From: Circinella umbellata
Taxonomy: Eukaryota; Mucoromycota; Mucoromycetes; Mucorales; Lichtheimiaceae
Reading direction: 5' to 3'
Length of the DNA: 64,000 nt
Assembly: GCA_025093555.1 (NCBI GenBank)
Contig: JAIWNF010000034.1
Location: forward strand, 496,001-560,000
Shown here: one piece after another, positions 37,238-49,240 of the stretch
How positions within the stretch are numbered: position 1 is the stretch's first letter
How the letters are laid out: the number at the start of each line of letters is the position of its first letter
Translations under genes and position numbers: made by a program
Notes under the pieces: model-generated
Databases searched by the model: none
Seen by the model: only the letters and a program-made list of their open reading frames with translations
What the model was told of the DNA's origin: nothing

Positions 37238-38950
37238 ATGGATATCTCAAAACTTTGCACAACTGCTCCTGTCGAAGAAGTCAAGGTTTTACCGTCTCCA
37301 CAGTCAACTGATACTATCAATAGTCATAACCTGTACAGTTATCATTGTTTTATTTTTTGCGTTATTCATAATGAGAAGACAAGTCTTCTGGAGAAAGAAT
37401 AAAATAAAGAACATTAAAACACGTACTCGTTTTTTTTTGTTGACATTTCGTTTATAATATGATTTGTAGAACTCCCATTGCTGCTTTAACAGATCGACAG
37501 CGAATTTTTACATCGTCCATACCCGATCCATGCAACAGCTTGTCATCAGATGTACGATTACCGAAAATTAGATACCCACAAAATAACAACAATGACAACA
37601 ATGAACCACATACCTTTGTAAATAGTTTAACAATACATGATACAAACCAACACACTAGTACTAGTACTTATTCCAAAATCGCCGATTTTTCTATAAACAA
37701 CAACAGCAACAAAAATAATATCGGTAGTAAAAGAAAATATAGCGATAGCGATAACAGTGGGCCACAGCAACAATCATCAAACCATTGCATTCAAAATAAT
37801 ATAAATATTACAGACGTACGTTTCTGAAAAAAGAAAGGAAAGAAAACCTCGGGATAATGCTACAAAAAAAAAACTAGAACTAACTGAATTATTTGCATTG
37901 ATGGATGCCACTTCAACCTATAACATATACAGATTATTAGTCAATGCTCTAGACTTTGTGATAATTTAGATCGTTGTAAGAAGCAATCGCAAAATGAAAA
38001 TGATTCACATGATTTATTACAAAACGCAGCACAGACAGCACGAGATATACTATCATCATTGGGAGCATTACAAAAACAACAAAAGAAGCATCGACATTAT
38101 ATAATCGATGAAAATATTTCTTCAACAGCTACGGCAATTGATACTGTAGAGGTAACTGAATGATTTTTTTTTCTGTTGGTCTGAGTCTATTTCAGGAAGA
38201 CAAAAATAAAAGAGATGGGTATAATCTTAAATATTTTTAAGCTAATTACATACCACAAACATAAATAAAATTAGGCTGAATCATTGGAAACCATTATACT
38301 ACGCAGATCTCGAACCGATTCGGATAATAACATACGACATAGAATTAAAAGACGGGCAGTAAGTAATTATTTATTTATATTCTTTTGTAATACCTCTTCT
38401 TTTCGTAGATATACTCTCCATTGTCGGGGAAATTAATGAAAAAACCTATATAAAACCATAGAAACGAAGCACCGCCGGTCAACGTTGTCATTCATGTCAT
38501 ACTACTGAAACCCCAGAATGGCGAAGAGGACCTGATGGAGCTAGAACATTATGTAATGCATGTGGCCTTCATTATGCAAAATTATTACGGAAAGGATCCT
38601 TGACAGTCCAAACACAAGGATTTTTAATTGATAATGGTGGAGTTAATGGGGTTAACAATGATTCGACCAATAATAATCCTAACGCTAATAATAATAATAA
38701 TATAAATAATAATAATAATAATAATAATGGAACGACACAACAACAGTCACGAAAACGACAGCCTCGTATTATACAATACCCTATTATTCAAGTCCATGCT
38801 AAACCTGATACGAGTTCAACATCGTCAAGCAATCGAGTCAAGTTTGTCAATAGTGAAATAAGCTATCCAAGAGATGATAAATGGCGGGTATGTGAAAACA
38901 GAACCATACCAGACACATCAACGCGCATAGTTGAAATTGAAGAAGATTAA
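37238..38950 (+). CDS. GATA-type zinc-finger transcription factor (410 aa)
   Basis: The model has five exons (37238-37332, 37470-37815, 37933-38151, 38275-38358, 38462-38950), all in phase. The single zinc finger is Cys257-x2-Cys260-x18-Cys279-x2-Cys282, with the TPEWRRGPDG and LCNACGLHYAKLLRK signatures. The 18-residue loop is the class found in fungal factors such as White Collar and NsdD types. Upstream of the finger are a disordered Ser/Asn-rich region, a helical block (IISQCSRLCDNLDRCKK...LLQNAAQTARDILSSLGALQKQQ) and a basic segment with IILRRSRT...HRIKRRA. After the finger comes a poly-Asn run from an AAT repeat. No PAS/LOV domain is present, so it is not a WC-1/WC-2 photoreceptor. Exon 1 and its GTACAG donor are the least certain part. 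Targets are unknown. Confidence 0.85.
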
Positions 38951-41900
38951 TAACAATAAGCTTAATATATTTTACTGTCATTTCGCCTGCTTCTGTCCAT
39001 TATTTCTCTTATACGTCTCTTACAACCTAAAAATCCAATTTCCTGTTTTCTTATAACACCATCAAAAGTGATATACGTGGATACTCGTGTACATAGCTTT
39101 TTATATATTTATGCTACAGTCTTTTTTTTATTTCGTTATTAAGCACAAGGGATTTAAGGGGATATATATACACAACAAGATGCAGTATACAAATATTTCT
39201 ACACATGAGATTATAATCTAATACAGATACACATTTTTTTACATCAAAATGGGGAAAAGGGATCCCAAGAGAATTGGGAAAAACCGGATAAAAAGAATGT
39301 GTATGGGAGGCTGAGGGTTAGACGTTTTTTTTTACTCGATTTAGGAGAATAAGTGGTATGAGGCAAACACAGTTTACTAGAGAGCAAAAAAAAGAAACGA
39401 TTAAGTCACATTATTGCGATCCAACAATTTGTATTTGCCATTGAAGATAAAAACAGGTTCAAAGAATGTAAAATTACATATTTAATGCATAAATACGTAT
39501 GATATGTTCAAACGTTGAAAAAGACATACTGTCCATATTTACACACTTTCAAGAAACAAAAACAGATCTGGCCATGTGGAATATGTACATAGTATGGATA
39601 AAGTTGAGGAGAGAGATAAATTCTCTTTTTTAAAACTCCCTACAGAGATAAAATAAGGTCGTAACAGAAACACGGCGGATTAATCCTAGAAATGATGATA
39701 CATATTCTCTATTATGTATAACATCATTTCTTCACTCCTAGGATCCAAAGCTATTCATGATACATGCATAATTCGTCTTCTTTTTTAACCAAAAGGTACG
39801 ATTATCACTACTCATTATCTCTTTGTAGCAACCCCCCCCCAAAAAAAAAAAAAAAAAAAAAAAAGATGTAACTTGTAGCATAGGTTTATTTCTATTTGTG
39901 CGCGAACGAAAATACTCAGTACAGTCCAACCAATGGACAGGTATGCGAATACCAATTATGATGTAATAGACTAAAGTATATCTGCTATCTTTTTTTTACA
40001 TATTTCTTAAATAAGTCTATCATCCTATTTTATTTTAGTTCATAAGCAACATACGTACGAAAATTTTATATGTAAATAATCTGTATAAACAAAAATTTTT
40101 CTTCTGTTTTTACTGTTGTTGTTTTTAAGCTTTATAAGTTAACAGTTAAGTCTTTCTTTCTTGTATGTAATTTATATACTGTCTTCTTATAAAAGATCAA
40201 TTTACATGTACATAATGATTATAAATTTCTGTGATTTTGTATTTGGGCGAAGGTGGTATCTTCAAAATTAGGTGGTTTAATACAAAGAGAACCAAGTGTT
40301 TTAAATTTTCTGAAGTAAAAATATCTATTGCTGACCAAGCACTTCTCACACATTTCTATTTTACAAAAACGTTGATGTGAACTGCTAAGAAGAACAGCGG
40401 ATTCACATCTTTCCCATTTATAATTCAATCAGGAAGCGACGCCAACCCAAGGAATACGTAAACTATTGATTTTTAAATCTGTATCTACACGTAAGATGGT
40501 CCTTTCCTTTTAACCTTCTCTCTCATCCTTTTCCCTGTTTACACACACAGGGTTTTCATTTATTCTTTACTTCCTATATCGTTCTCGAACAAAAATGTCT
40601 GGCAAGAACGCTGTGTTTAACAGGGACATTTAAAACAAAAACCAAAATTTAAATCGTATCTACAAGTAACACATAGTGCAAAATGTATATATAAATATTC
40701 GATTTATTCTGGCAGTAATTTAAAAAGCTTTTTTTTAGTCATCCACTTTCTCTGGCTTGCATGTACTTTATACAATAGACCTTACATGTTCGATATAACT
40801 TTGTTAATGTTGACAATTATTATAAACGTACTATATATACATAAGATCGCTTATATTAGTATATTTCTATAGGCATCACTGCAATACGTAGTATGACGTT
40901 ATGAATAATATAATTTTTATTGGCATTACTTATAAGCCTATCTCCTTTCTCAGCGTTGTTGTTACTACAATGAGCTGTAGAATATTATGTAGCCAATGAT
41001 AACGAAAACATTGAAGTCTAATCCACCTTTCATAGAGAGCAAAGAAGAGGTGCAAAGAAAAAAACCAGAAAATCACGTCTTACATGCTTTTGTGGTTCAG
41101 TATTATCATTCTATTCAACTTGGATATATATTTTCTTTCTACAGCATTACACTGTATAATGTTGAAGGAATAAATGCCATTTTTTTTTAATTTCGACTTT
41201 CAGTTCTTTTACGCAGGAACGGATACGCAGCTTAAAGAACTCAGCCATCCCCAGCGTTATTCGGAAAATTTTAACCTATACTTTTTTTCTATTCGCATGC
41301 ATCCACTGCGTCTTTTATACTTTCTCGCACGATGCTATTTATTCCCTTTTTTTATTCTTTACTGTCTTCACTATTCATATTTTATGCGGGATTACTTTTA
41401 TGAAGTGCTTTATCTTGCTGGATAAAAGAGCCCTCATCACTTACTCTTAAAGTTCTAATGTACTATAAAGAGCGGTACGTACTAAACAACTTTCTTCTAC
41501 TCAGCCTTGGAGACATTTATAAGTATAAAATAAATTAAATAGCTTAAATTTTTTAAACTTAGAAAGATCAATTAGAGAAATCAATCAGTTGTATTATAAT
41601 AGTACATAGTAGAACATAAAAATATTAACTCTTTCATTCTGTGATCAAATCCTAAAGTATTTTCCTCAAAGTGTCAATATGCAAAATTGAATTTTATGCA
41701 CCACGAAAACCCCAATTTTGAAGAAAGGAATTTGCACAAGCCTTTCTTTGAAGTTGACTCTCTTAGTATATATCACTTTTACAGTAGTAAAAAAAATGAT
41801 ACAAAGAAAAAAAAGGTATGTTAGTTGACCTTTTCATTAATATAAAGTAAAATATATGCCTTTAATAACGGTGTTACGTATCAGTAATTAACTTTTAGTT

Positions 41901-42857
41901 GAATAGTAATTAAAAAAAAAGACGCTACCTAGTATCAAAGTCATTCTCTTACGCATAAGCGAAGACAACCAGCGTCTTTTTTTAGCTGTACCGTTCCGCT
42001 GCATGAATAAAAATATTTGTAGATTAAAAGTAAATGATAATTACTAATATAACTATTAATAAGAGATAATGAAAAGGCCAACCAACATACCTTTTTCTAT
42101 CTTTTTACTTTTTTACTTCTGTACTAAGTCAAACTAAGCTTTGTGCGCAAAATCCACAATATGCTACAACAATAATTATGGGTCCGCTGAGTCCATTTGT
42201 GCACACGCACAAAAGAAAACGAACCGATTCGCAGCTCAAGTCGATGTCTACACCAGCTGTTTAACTAAAGGGTTGTGCTCTCGCTTTAACCTTACTTTCT
42301 TTTTTTTTATCCAAACGGCAATCTTTTATTTTATTTTAAGTACATGATGTTCTTTTTTTTTTCTTTCGAGATTGAAATTAAAAATAGTATAAATCTCTTT
42401 TACTGATTTACCTTTTTTTCTATAGCTGTTATCTTGATATAGTAACACATACCTATAAAGCATACGCATTTTTCCCTTCCTTTCATCAGCTTGGCTTGTC
42501 TCAAATTTCCAATCAGCCTGCGAGCAAGACAAGGAAAACAATAACGACGGCTTGGCGACCGTATAACAAAAAGAAGATCTTATTGCAGTCTAAAACTATA
42601 TAAATACAGATTTTACCCCAACAACCGGCAATAACTGCTTTTTTTTGCTCATTCGGAAAGCGATTCTTTTGTTACTATCATTACCACTACCACTATCGTC
42701 AGCTACTATTATTTTACGGCTACTATCACTTCCTTCTTGCGTATATTTTCCAGAACGGTAAATAGATAAATAATCATATAATATCATGTGTTTCCGATAT
42801 GTATATGGAAATGTACAACTCACACATATCATCCCGTATATTTTTATAGAAAAAAAA
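38951..42857. other. Long intergenic region, no supported gene
   Basis: About 3.9 kb between two plus-strand genes. It contains a C9A24 homopolymer at 39832-39864, a TGCGCAAA motif at 42144-42151 and several short frames. One, at 40219-40428 on minus, is Cys-containing but shows no recognisable family or exon context. I see nothing that I would annotate as a gene. Confidence 0.55.
39832..39864. repeat. C9-A24 homopolymer junction
   Basis: Nine C followed directly by 24 A, in intergenic DNA. The cause is unclear, and length is likely to vary between assemblies. Confidence 0.9.
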
Positions 42858-43614
42858 ATGTATTCTCGATCACCTCAATTTGGTACTGGACAACGATCAC
42901 TTATCAATCCTCCGACATATATTGAATACAAAGGTGCTCGATTTTTAATTGTTGATGCACCAAGTAACAATAATCTACCGTTATATATAGAGGTAAATAT
43001 ATAGACATATTAGTAATATGTAAACCATGGGAGCCAGGTAATGGTTGCGGATATATGGAGGAGAGAGAGGTTAATAACAGGCTTTCTCTTAAAAAAATAT
43101 GTATAAATAAGGAATTTAATCGATGGAACGTGACTGATGTTGTCAGGTGTTGCTATGCTACATACTCACCAGCATTATTGGAAGAAAAAGGGATCGAGGT
43201 GCATGATTGGGTATTCGGTGATGGTGAAGCACCTCCTGTACCTATTGTTGAGGCATGGCTAAAATTAGTTGATGAAAGATTTCCTTCACAACAAGAAGGA
43301 GAACAGGGGCAGAATAACAATTCATCTATACCATGTATTGCAACACATTGTGTTGCAGGATTAGGAAGGTAAAATTAACTATAAGGACATTAGTGTATGC
43401 TACTTGCAGATGTATGGTTACTTACTGGATTATATATTAATATATTTTTAGAGCTCCTGTATTAGTTGCAATTGCATTAATTGAACTAGGTATGCCTGCA
43501 TTGGATGCAGTTGCATATATTCGTGAACGACGACGAGGAGCGATCAATAATAAGCAATTAAAATATATCGAAATGTATAAACGACGATCCAAGAGCAAGT
43601 GTATTATCAGTTAA
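42858..43614 (+). CDS. PRL-type (PTP4A) protein tyrosine phosphatase with CaaX box
   Basis: Three exons (42858-42992, 43112-43368, 43452-43614) in phase encode 184 aa. Features in order: the PRL entry ([28 protein letters not shown]), [17 protein letters not shown], the WPFDDG-like general-acid loop as [10 protein letters not shown], and the signature [10 protein letters not shown] with catalytic Cys at about 125. PRLs characteristically have Ala rather than Ser/Thr after the Arg, as seen here. Next is [29 protein letters not shown]. It ends in CIIS, a CaaX prenylation box preceded by a basic patch, so membrane anchoring is expected. Animal PRLs bind CNNM magnesium transporters and drive growth. 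The fungal role is less studied. A start at 42786 would lengthen the N-terminus with unrelated sequence, so 42858 is preferred. Confidence 0.93.
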
Positions 43615-43947
43615 ATCATTTGTTTGTTATTATTCTTATTACTTTTATTGTTTTAGTCTGCTTTATCCTTTATTGGCATCTCTTCTTCAGTCTCTTTTTT
43701 TATTCTATTTCATTACCCAGTTTTTATCACTCTTCCTTGCTCACCATTCAATAGATATAGAAACAAAAGTTAGGTGAAACCTTAACATCCTTTTTTTCGT
43801 AATCATATCAATTTACGCACTCACTCACACAGATAACCACAACATAACCGTCATATTTTTTAACCTTATATTCCCAAATTCATTCTTTTATTATTGTATA
43901 CTTCTTTTCCCTATTGCTTTTTTTTTGCTTTTTTTTCTTGTTCCGCA

Positions 43948-45167
43948 ATGCCAACATGTGTAGAATGTGGAGCATCAGTTCGAGATCTTTATACAAAATA
44001 TAGTAAAGATAATATTCGTTTGACATCTTGTGCAAGTAGAAAAAATCAAACAAAAACACGATTGTCTTTTTTTCTCAAAATGAACAATTGTAAAGATGAA
44101 CTAATATGTATAAACACTTCTTGAAATTTTAAACAAATATAGGAAAAGTGCAATCGTTTTGCGGATAAATATATTGAACATGACTTCGTCATTATATTTA
44201 TTGACATGTTATTATTAAAGCCTCAAGTATATCGACATCTGCTATTTAATCGCATAGCACAATCGGGAAGTGGCATCGAAGTAAATAAACATAATTAATT
44301 ACAATTAAGAAAAAGAAAACACACGCAGAAAGTTAACCTGATAAATTTTAAAAAGCCTCACGTGGCGCGTTTTGCAATCCTACTTATTTTATTTGAAGTT
44401 TGTAAGTGTTGATGATTAAAAAGTATAATTTAAAATTATTAGTATTTATAAAAAACATTTTGTACTGTAGATATTAAATGGTTTCGTCTTGAAACTTATT
44501 ACGCCGATTACAATTCCACATTTGCTCCTCGCCCTTTATACCACCAATATCTTTATATACTTGCTCTTTGTATTTTTGGTATTAAAGGAACTACAAAATG
44601 ATATATCCACCATCCAAGACTATGTTTACTTACATATATATGTAATTCTAAATATTTAGAATTTGTTGCATTTCATGGATTTATACGATTAGCTATTCAA
44701 CTTCTTCTACCCAGCTCGAAAAAAATACGGTATATCCCTTTTTTACTGTTGCCTGGAAACCATATCTTTACTTGGGAACTAAACTCTATCAAATATTAGG
44801 TACAATTATGTTGCAATGGCTTTGGTAATATCCAGTTTTGGTAAAATGTTACTCATTTTGATGGTGATATGGGATTACAAGCAGTTAGAATATTCTTGGC
44901 TTGTTGGTCTAATTGTATTGGCTTCCAACACTGAAGCATTATCAGGTACAAATATATACCATATAATTAAATGTATCTGGACAAAAACATATATATTATA
45001 TAACATTTACAAATAATTGCTTTTTTTTTCTCTTAGTGTACTTAGGAATTTCAAGTTTAAGAGTGTTATTTATCATGATTATTGGTATACTCGGAAAATT
45101 CATGGCACAATTCATATTTACTTTTGTTGACGGTGTTAGTGATCATACTATCTGGATTAGTCTTTGA
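43948..45167 (+). CDS. ARV1: ARV1 sterol/sphingolipid homeostasis protein (240 aa)
   Basis: Seven exons (43948-44031, 44143-44280, 44356-44401, 44471-44578, 44660-44729, 44800-44945, 45037-45167) all join in phase. The N-terminal Arv1 homology domain has the zinc-binding C4-x2-C7-x20-C28-x2-C31 and the family block RFADKYIEHDFVIIFIDMLLLKPQVYRHLLFNR. Several membrane spans follow, including FAILLILFEVYIKW and the C-terminal VLFIMIIGILGKFMAQFIF. Known biology: Arv1 is an ER membrane protein needed for sterol trafficking, sphingolipid metabolism and early GPI-anchor synthesis. Intron 1 has a GC donor (GCAAGT). With a GT donor 2 nt earlier the frame would hit a stop. The 46-nt third exon restores the ILFEVYIKWFRLE motif. 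The PRL gene ends 334 nt upstream. Confidence 0.93.
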
Positions 45168-45176
45168 TCCGACCGC

Positions 45177-45199
45177 AAAAAAAAAAAAAAAAAAAAAAA
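45177..45199. repeat. Poly(A) tract, 23 nt
   Basis: Twenty-three A begin 10 nt after the ARV1 stop codon on the sense strand. They are genomic and could be part of the 3' UTR. Confidence 0.85.
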
Positions 45200-45402
45200 G
45201 ATCCCCGCCAATCAAACCCTGGATCTTGACTATTCTTATTCATTAAATAAACCTTCTACATACACTTTGCTGAGTAATCCAGTCATGGTGACACAGAAAA
45301 AAAACTTATAAAAAAGTTAAACCAAATTCTGGTTTTTTCACGATTGAATTTTTTTTTGTTTTCACTACACTTTTTTTTTGTTTTCGTTACCTTTCTAATA
45401 AT

Positions 45403-46521
45403 ATGCCACAATGTCATGATGATACTTCATCAGCATCTACAGTTCATGTTAGCATCGACCAATTATCAACAATTCAAGATGAACGACGAACCGATAGCAC
45501 GTTGGACAACGACGACAGTATCAGAGATGAAGAGTCCCAGCGTCCCCCTACTGCTGCGGAAATATTTACATCGAAAACAACTGAAGGTGAGAACAACAAA
45601 GAGCATCAAATTATAGATCAACAAATCGAGGACGAAACGTGTGTCGATAATCCCAAAGGAGTTAAGGGCATGTTATTCAATGGAAAAACGATCGCTATGT
45701 TGCTGGTGGTAGGGGGTGGCACAGCAGTTGCGTTCCAATCGGGTATATAATATAGTATAACTTGTTATTTAACTTTGTAAATGTGACTCACGATCCATTA
45801 TACATGCTAACAAAAGTATTTCATTGTAGCTGCTAATGGTGCTATGCGTGTCACTGCTGGTAGATCATTTTCCGCTGTAACTAATTTTGTAGTTGGATTA
45901 TTTATGGAAATACTTGCTTTCTTATTTGATATTTTGATCTTAAAAACTCCAAAACCGACCATTAAAGGATTAAAAGGTGTGTGATATTTTATAATATTAT
46001 TGTTGTTGAAATTATTGTCAGAAAAAAAAGTTGTCATTTTTCACACCTACACCAAATAATAAAAAAAAAACTTCGTAAACAAATATTTAGAGTCACCTTG
46101 GTTTTCGTGGATAGGTAAATATTTATCTGGATTTGACTTTTTTCAAAATAAGTATATTCTATTCCCCTTATTATTGTATTATTAGGTGGTATATTAGGTA
46201 CCTACTATGTAATTGTCAATATTTTTACAGTGACTCAGATGGGTGCAGGTGTTGTACTTAGTGTTTTTGTGTGTGCTCAGGTAATTATTTTATATCCAAA
46301 AGAAATGACATAACAGTCTCCTGTTCCACAATGTCAGACATTTTTGTATATTTTTACAGGGTCTAACTCTTCGCATTAATGTATAATGATATTAGGTAAT
46401 CATGGGATGCATTATGGACCATTTCGGTTTGACAGGGATACCAAAACGAAGATATAGTATATGGCGAATATTAGCTTCTTTAGGACTGATCGGATGTGTG
46501 GCGGTCATTACAATTTTTTGA
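45403..46521 (+). CDS. YdcZ/DUF606-type (DMT superfamily) membrane protein (243 aa)
   Basis: Five exons (45403-45742, 45830-45976, 46091-46114, 46186-46280, 46396-46521) in phase. The third is only 24 nt. The first about 90 residues are a hydrophilic, acidic, Ser/Thr-rich cytosolic extension. About five membrane spans follow. The family pattern is visible: a Gly-rich first span (AMLLVVGGGTAVAFQSAANGAMR), then PWFSWIGGILGTYYVIVNIFTVTQMGAGVVLSVFVCAQVIMGCIMDHFG, and RILASLGLIGCVAVI. Known biology: DUF606/YdcZ proteins are small drug/metabolite-transporter relatives, common in bacteria and found in some fungi. The substrate is generally unknown. Single 5-span units probably dimerise. ARV1 ends 236 nt upstream on the same strand. 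Confidence 0.85.
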
Positions 46522-48043
46522 GTCATAATTGAAAGATACCCGCTTCTTGTTTTTAATTATTATTATTTATCGTACAAATAGATTTATTAGTATTATGTAA
46601 AAATACGTAAAAGTGAAAATTACAATAATTGATCATTATATAATTAACTTAAAACATTTTTCTCCGAATGTTGACAAAATCCTGATAATATGACAAGAGC
46701 ACATTTTATATATAAAAGAACAGCTTATTGTAACTATTGATAGAGAAAACAATACTATGAATCAAGAATGACTTTATCCATACAATAGCTTTTAATTCAT
46801 ATTACATAACTGCGCAAATATGTAAAATGAGGAAGCAAGTATCACATTCATCTGTGCACTTGACAAAAAACCAGACCGTTACTCAAACAGCTGTTTAAAA
46901 TAAAAATAAATATGTTACTTTTCTTTTATAACTACTTTTCAGCTGTTGATTACTAGATTTTTAGACTGCTTTTGCGCACCCTAATTTTATTTTTGCGCAT
47001 TAACTTTTTTTTTTTTTACAAATAGACTTCCTTACAATGTTCACCTATTTCAGAAAATATATTGTAATACATAGCTATTTCTTAATAATCTTAATATTCA
47101 ATGCCGTTATCAAATATATTTGAGAACATTATCATTATCCATTTTCGAAATAATTTTATTTTTGCGAACTCTATTAAATTTTTTTGCGCATCCAAGTGCG
47201 CAAAAAACAATAAATAATTATAAAAAATCCAGTAATTCTATTCACGTGCACATGATTATTATATAATAATTTTAATTATTTCAAAGAGAGGGAATAGGAA
47301 ACTTTAAGGTTTCAGATAATACATGATTTGATATGATATTATACGTGGCTGATGAATGATAGCTCAACGTATATATAAAAAACCATATTTTTCATGATGA
47401 TAAAAGCAACTAACCTTTCAATATATAACAGGCCTGAATTCGGCTACGTATATCCCGGTAAAACGAAATTAGTATACACTTCAAAGAGCCTCATTTATTT
47501 AACTATCAAATACCGTTGGGAAGCTCTATCTAGTAATAGTGCTAGGCTGGGCTATGTAAAGCATAGCTCTAGTACGAAAATTAAACATGTAACAGCGATC
47601 GGTTTGGCAAAAAATGATTGTGAAGCAAATAAAGTTGAATCATGGTAATGAAAAGTTTAATATTATCAATTACATCAATACATTATAGAATATCATTTTA
47701 ACCCTATCTTTATACAGAAAGTTAAACTTTAGCTCGCTGACTATCATGCACAAGCAATTAACGTGTGTTACCAAAAAGAACCAATTTATTCTGTATTTCC
47801 ATGCCGTATCTTCAATATACGTTATCAGTCAATATACCCCCATTCCCTTTTCGATATATAGTACACACTTGAATTTACCTTCCCAACAAAAAAAAAAGAA
47901 GATTCCATAGTCCCAAACAAAATTCAATCAATATAACCATTCAAAAGACACATTACTTTTTTCTGTAAATCGAACAACATCATTTAATTTATTTCCAAAA
48001 AAATGCAGGAGAACAAAAACAAAATGATATTTTTTCAATCCAT
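46522..48043. other. Intergenic between convergent genes, with TGCGCAAA motifs
   Basis: About 1.5 kb between the YdcZ-like 3' end and the eL15 3' end. Five copies of TGCGCAAA or its complement lie between 46811 and 47204. Two of them form a perfect hairpin (separate entry). An 84-codon frame at 47394-47648 (+) has no recognisable domain or signal, and I do not call it. Confidence 0.6.
47180..47207. repeat. Perfect inverted repeat around TGCGCA
   Basis: An 11-nt arm (TTTTTTGCGCA, 47180-47190), a 6-nt loop (TCCAAG) and the exact complementary arm (TGCGCAAAAAA, 47197-47207). It could be a hairpin, a paired protein-binding site, or part of a 3' processing signal. The function is unknown. Confidence 0.7.
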
Positions 48044-48839
48044 TTAACGGTAACGACGGAGAGAAAGAGTGTTGTTGCGCTTCCAGGTAGCACGGCGGCC
48101 AGAACCACGGGTCTAAATAATAACAATAATAAAAAAAATTGCGTAAGTATAAATCATATTTAAGCCAATCTAATACATATAATATTTATCATTTTTGTTA
48201 CCTTGGTGAAAAGATGACCCTTGCCCTTGCCACGGGACTTCTTGCCAATGGCAGTAAGACCACGGGCTTCGCGGCGCTTGTGGACGGGGTTGACGATCCA
48301 GTTGATGCGGGGATCACGACGGATAGCCTTGTGAGAGGGATCAACAAGGATAACTTCGAAGTACTTGTAGGTAGCATCTTGGTTAATCCAGTAGGAGTTC
48401 AAGACACGCAAGTTAGCGCACTTGCGACCAATACGTTCTTCAGCAGTAGAACGAAGGGAACGTTGGTACTTGAGTTGGCTGACACCTTCATTGACGGGCT
48501 TACCGAAGGTAGCACCCTTGGGAACGGGTTTCTTGCGACCACCACGACGAACACGGATACGGTAGATGACGTAGCCTTGCTTAGCCTTGTAGCCAAGACG
48601 ACGGGCCTTGTCAGGGCGCGAAGGACGGGAAGCACGGTGAATAACGTTCAATTGACGATATTCCCAACAGCGGACACGGAGTAAGAAACGGAAAACATCC
48701 GATTGTTTCTTTCTGTAAAGCTCCTCGAGATACTTATAGGCTATTCAAAATAATATATATAATTTTGTTACTAAAAGTTAACCTTAAAGATTATTAAAAA
48801 TTAATTTAAAAATAAAAAAAAATAATTCTTACCACCCAT
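48044..48839 (-). CDS. RPL15: 60S ribosomal protein eL15
   Basis: Three exons (48839-48833, 48740-48202, 48112-48044) give exactly 204 aa, the family length. Exon 1 is only 7 nt (ATG GGT G), and the split codon becomes Ala in [17 protein letters not shown]. The core has the typical [60 protein letters not shown] block and the tail [22 protein letters not shown]. It is an rRNA-binding structural protein of the large subunit. Codon use is strongly biased to C/G-ending codons, unlike the neighbours, as expected for a highly expressed gene. The plus-strand open frame over the same bases is a shadow of this bias. Confidence 0.98.
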
Positions 48840-49149
48840 GGTAGATCAAACCTAAAAACATTATTTTATATAAAAGAAATACAATAAAAATAATTAATCA
48901 ATTAATCGATTCATTCAACCATAAACTAGCATGAAAAAGCAAATGTTGAAAAGATTGGGTGCATGGTATTGTTAATGTTGTTTCTATTGTAATAAATGAC
49001 AGTCGCTGGTTGACAATACTGAAAAACTTGGTAGCTGGTTTTATTTTTGATTTTGTTGAGCATTTGATTAAGAAATTTCGAATGTAGCTCCTCTTATTGC
49101 AATTCTTGTCGATTTTATGTTCGCTCTTTGAGGGGAAATAGTGTATTCA

Positions 49150-49240
49150 TGGTAATCCATCTTTTCATCCATACACCCATCCATCCATTTACTTTATCCA
49201 TCCAATCTATTCATATATCTCATTCATCCATCGGATACGA
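49150..49240. repeat. CCAT/ATCC-rich imperfect tandem repeat
   Basis: Many imperfect ATCC/CCAT units within about 90 nt, some 310-400 nt upstream of the eL15 start on its template side. It is low-complexity DNA that might act as a promoter element of the ribosomal gene, but this is inference. Confidence 0.6.

Noticed and set aside
40219..40428. 69-codon Cys-containing frame (-)
   Set aside because: Looked briefly like a degraded exon, but it has no usable donor or acceptor chain and no recognisable motif.
47394..47648. 84-codon frame (+) upstream of the eL15 3' end
   Set aside because: No recognisable domain or signal. A TATA-like run lies only about 20 nt before its Met.
48139..48684. 181-codon plus-strand open frame over the eL15 gene
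   Set aside because: It is the antisense shadow of eL15, caused by biased C/G-ending codons. The minus strand encodes a full-length ribosomal protein.
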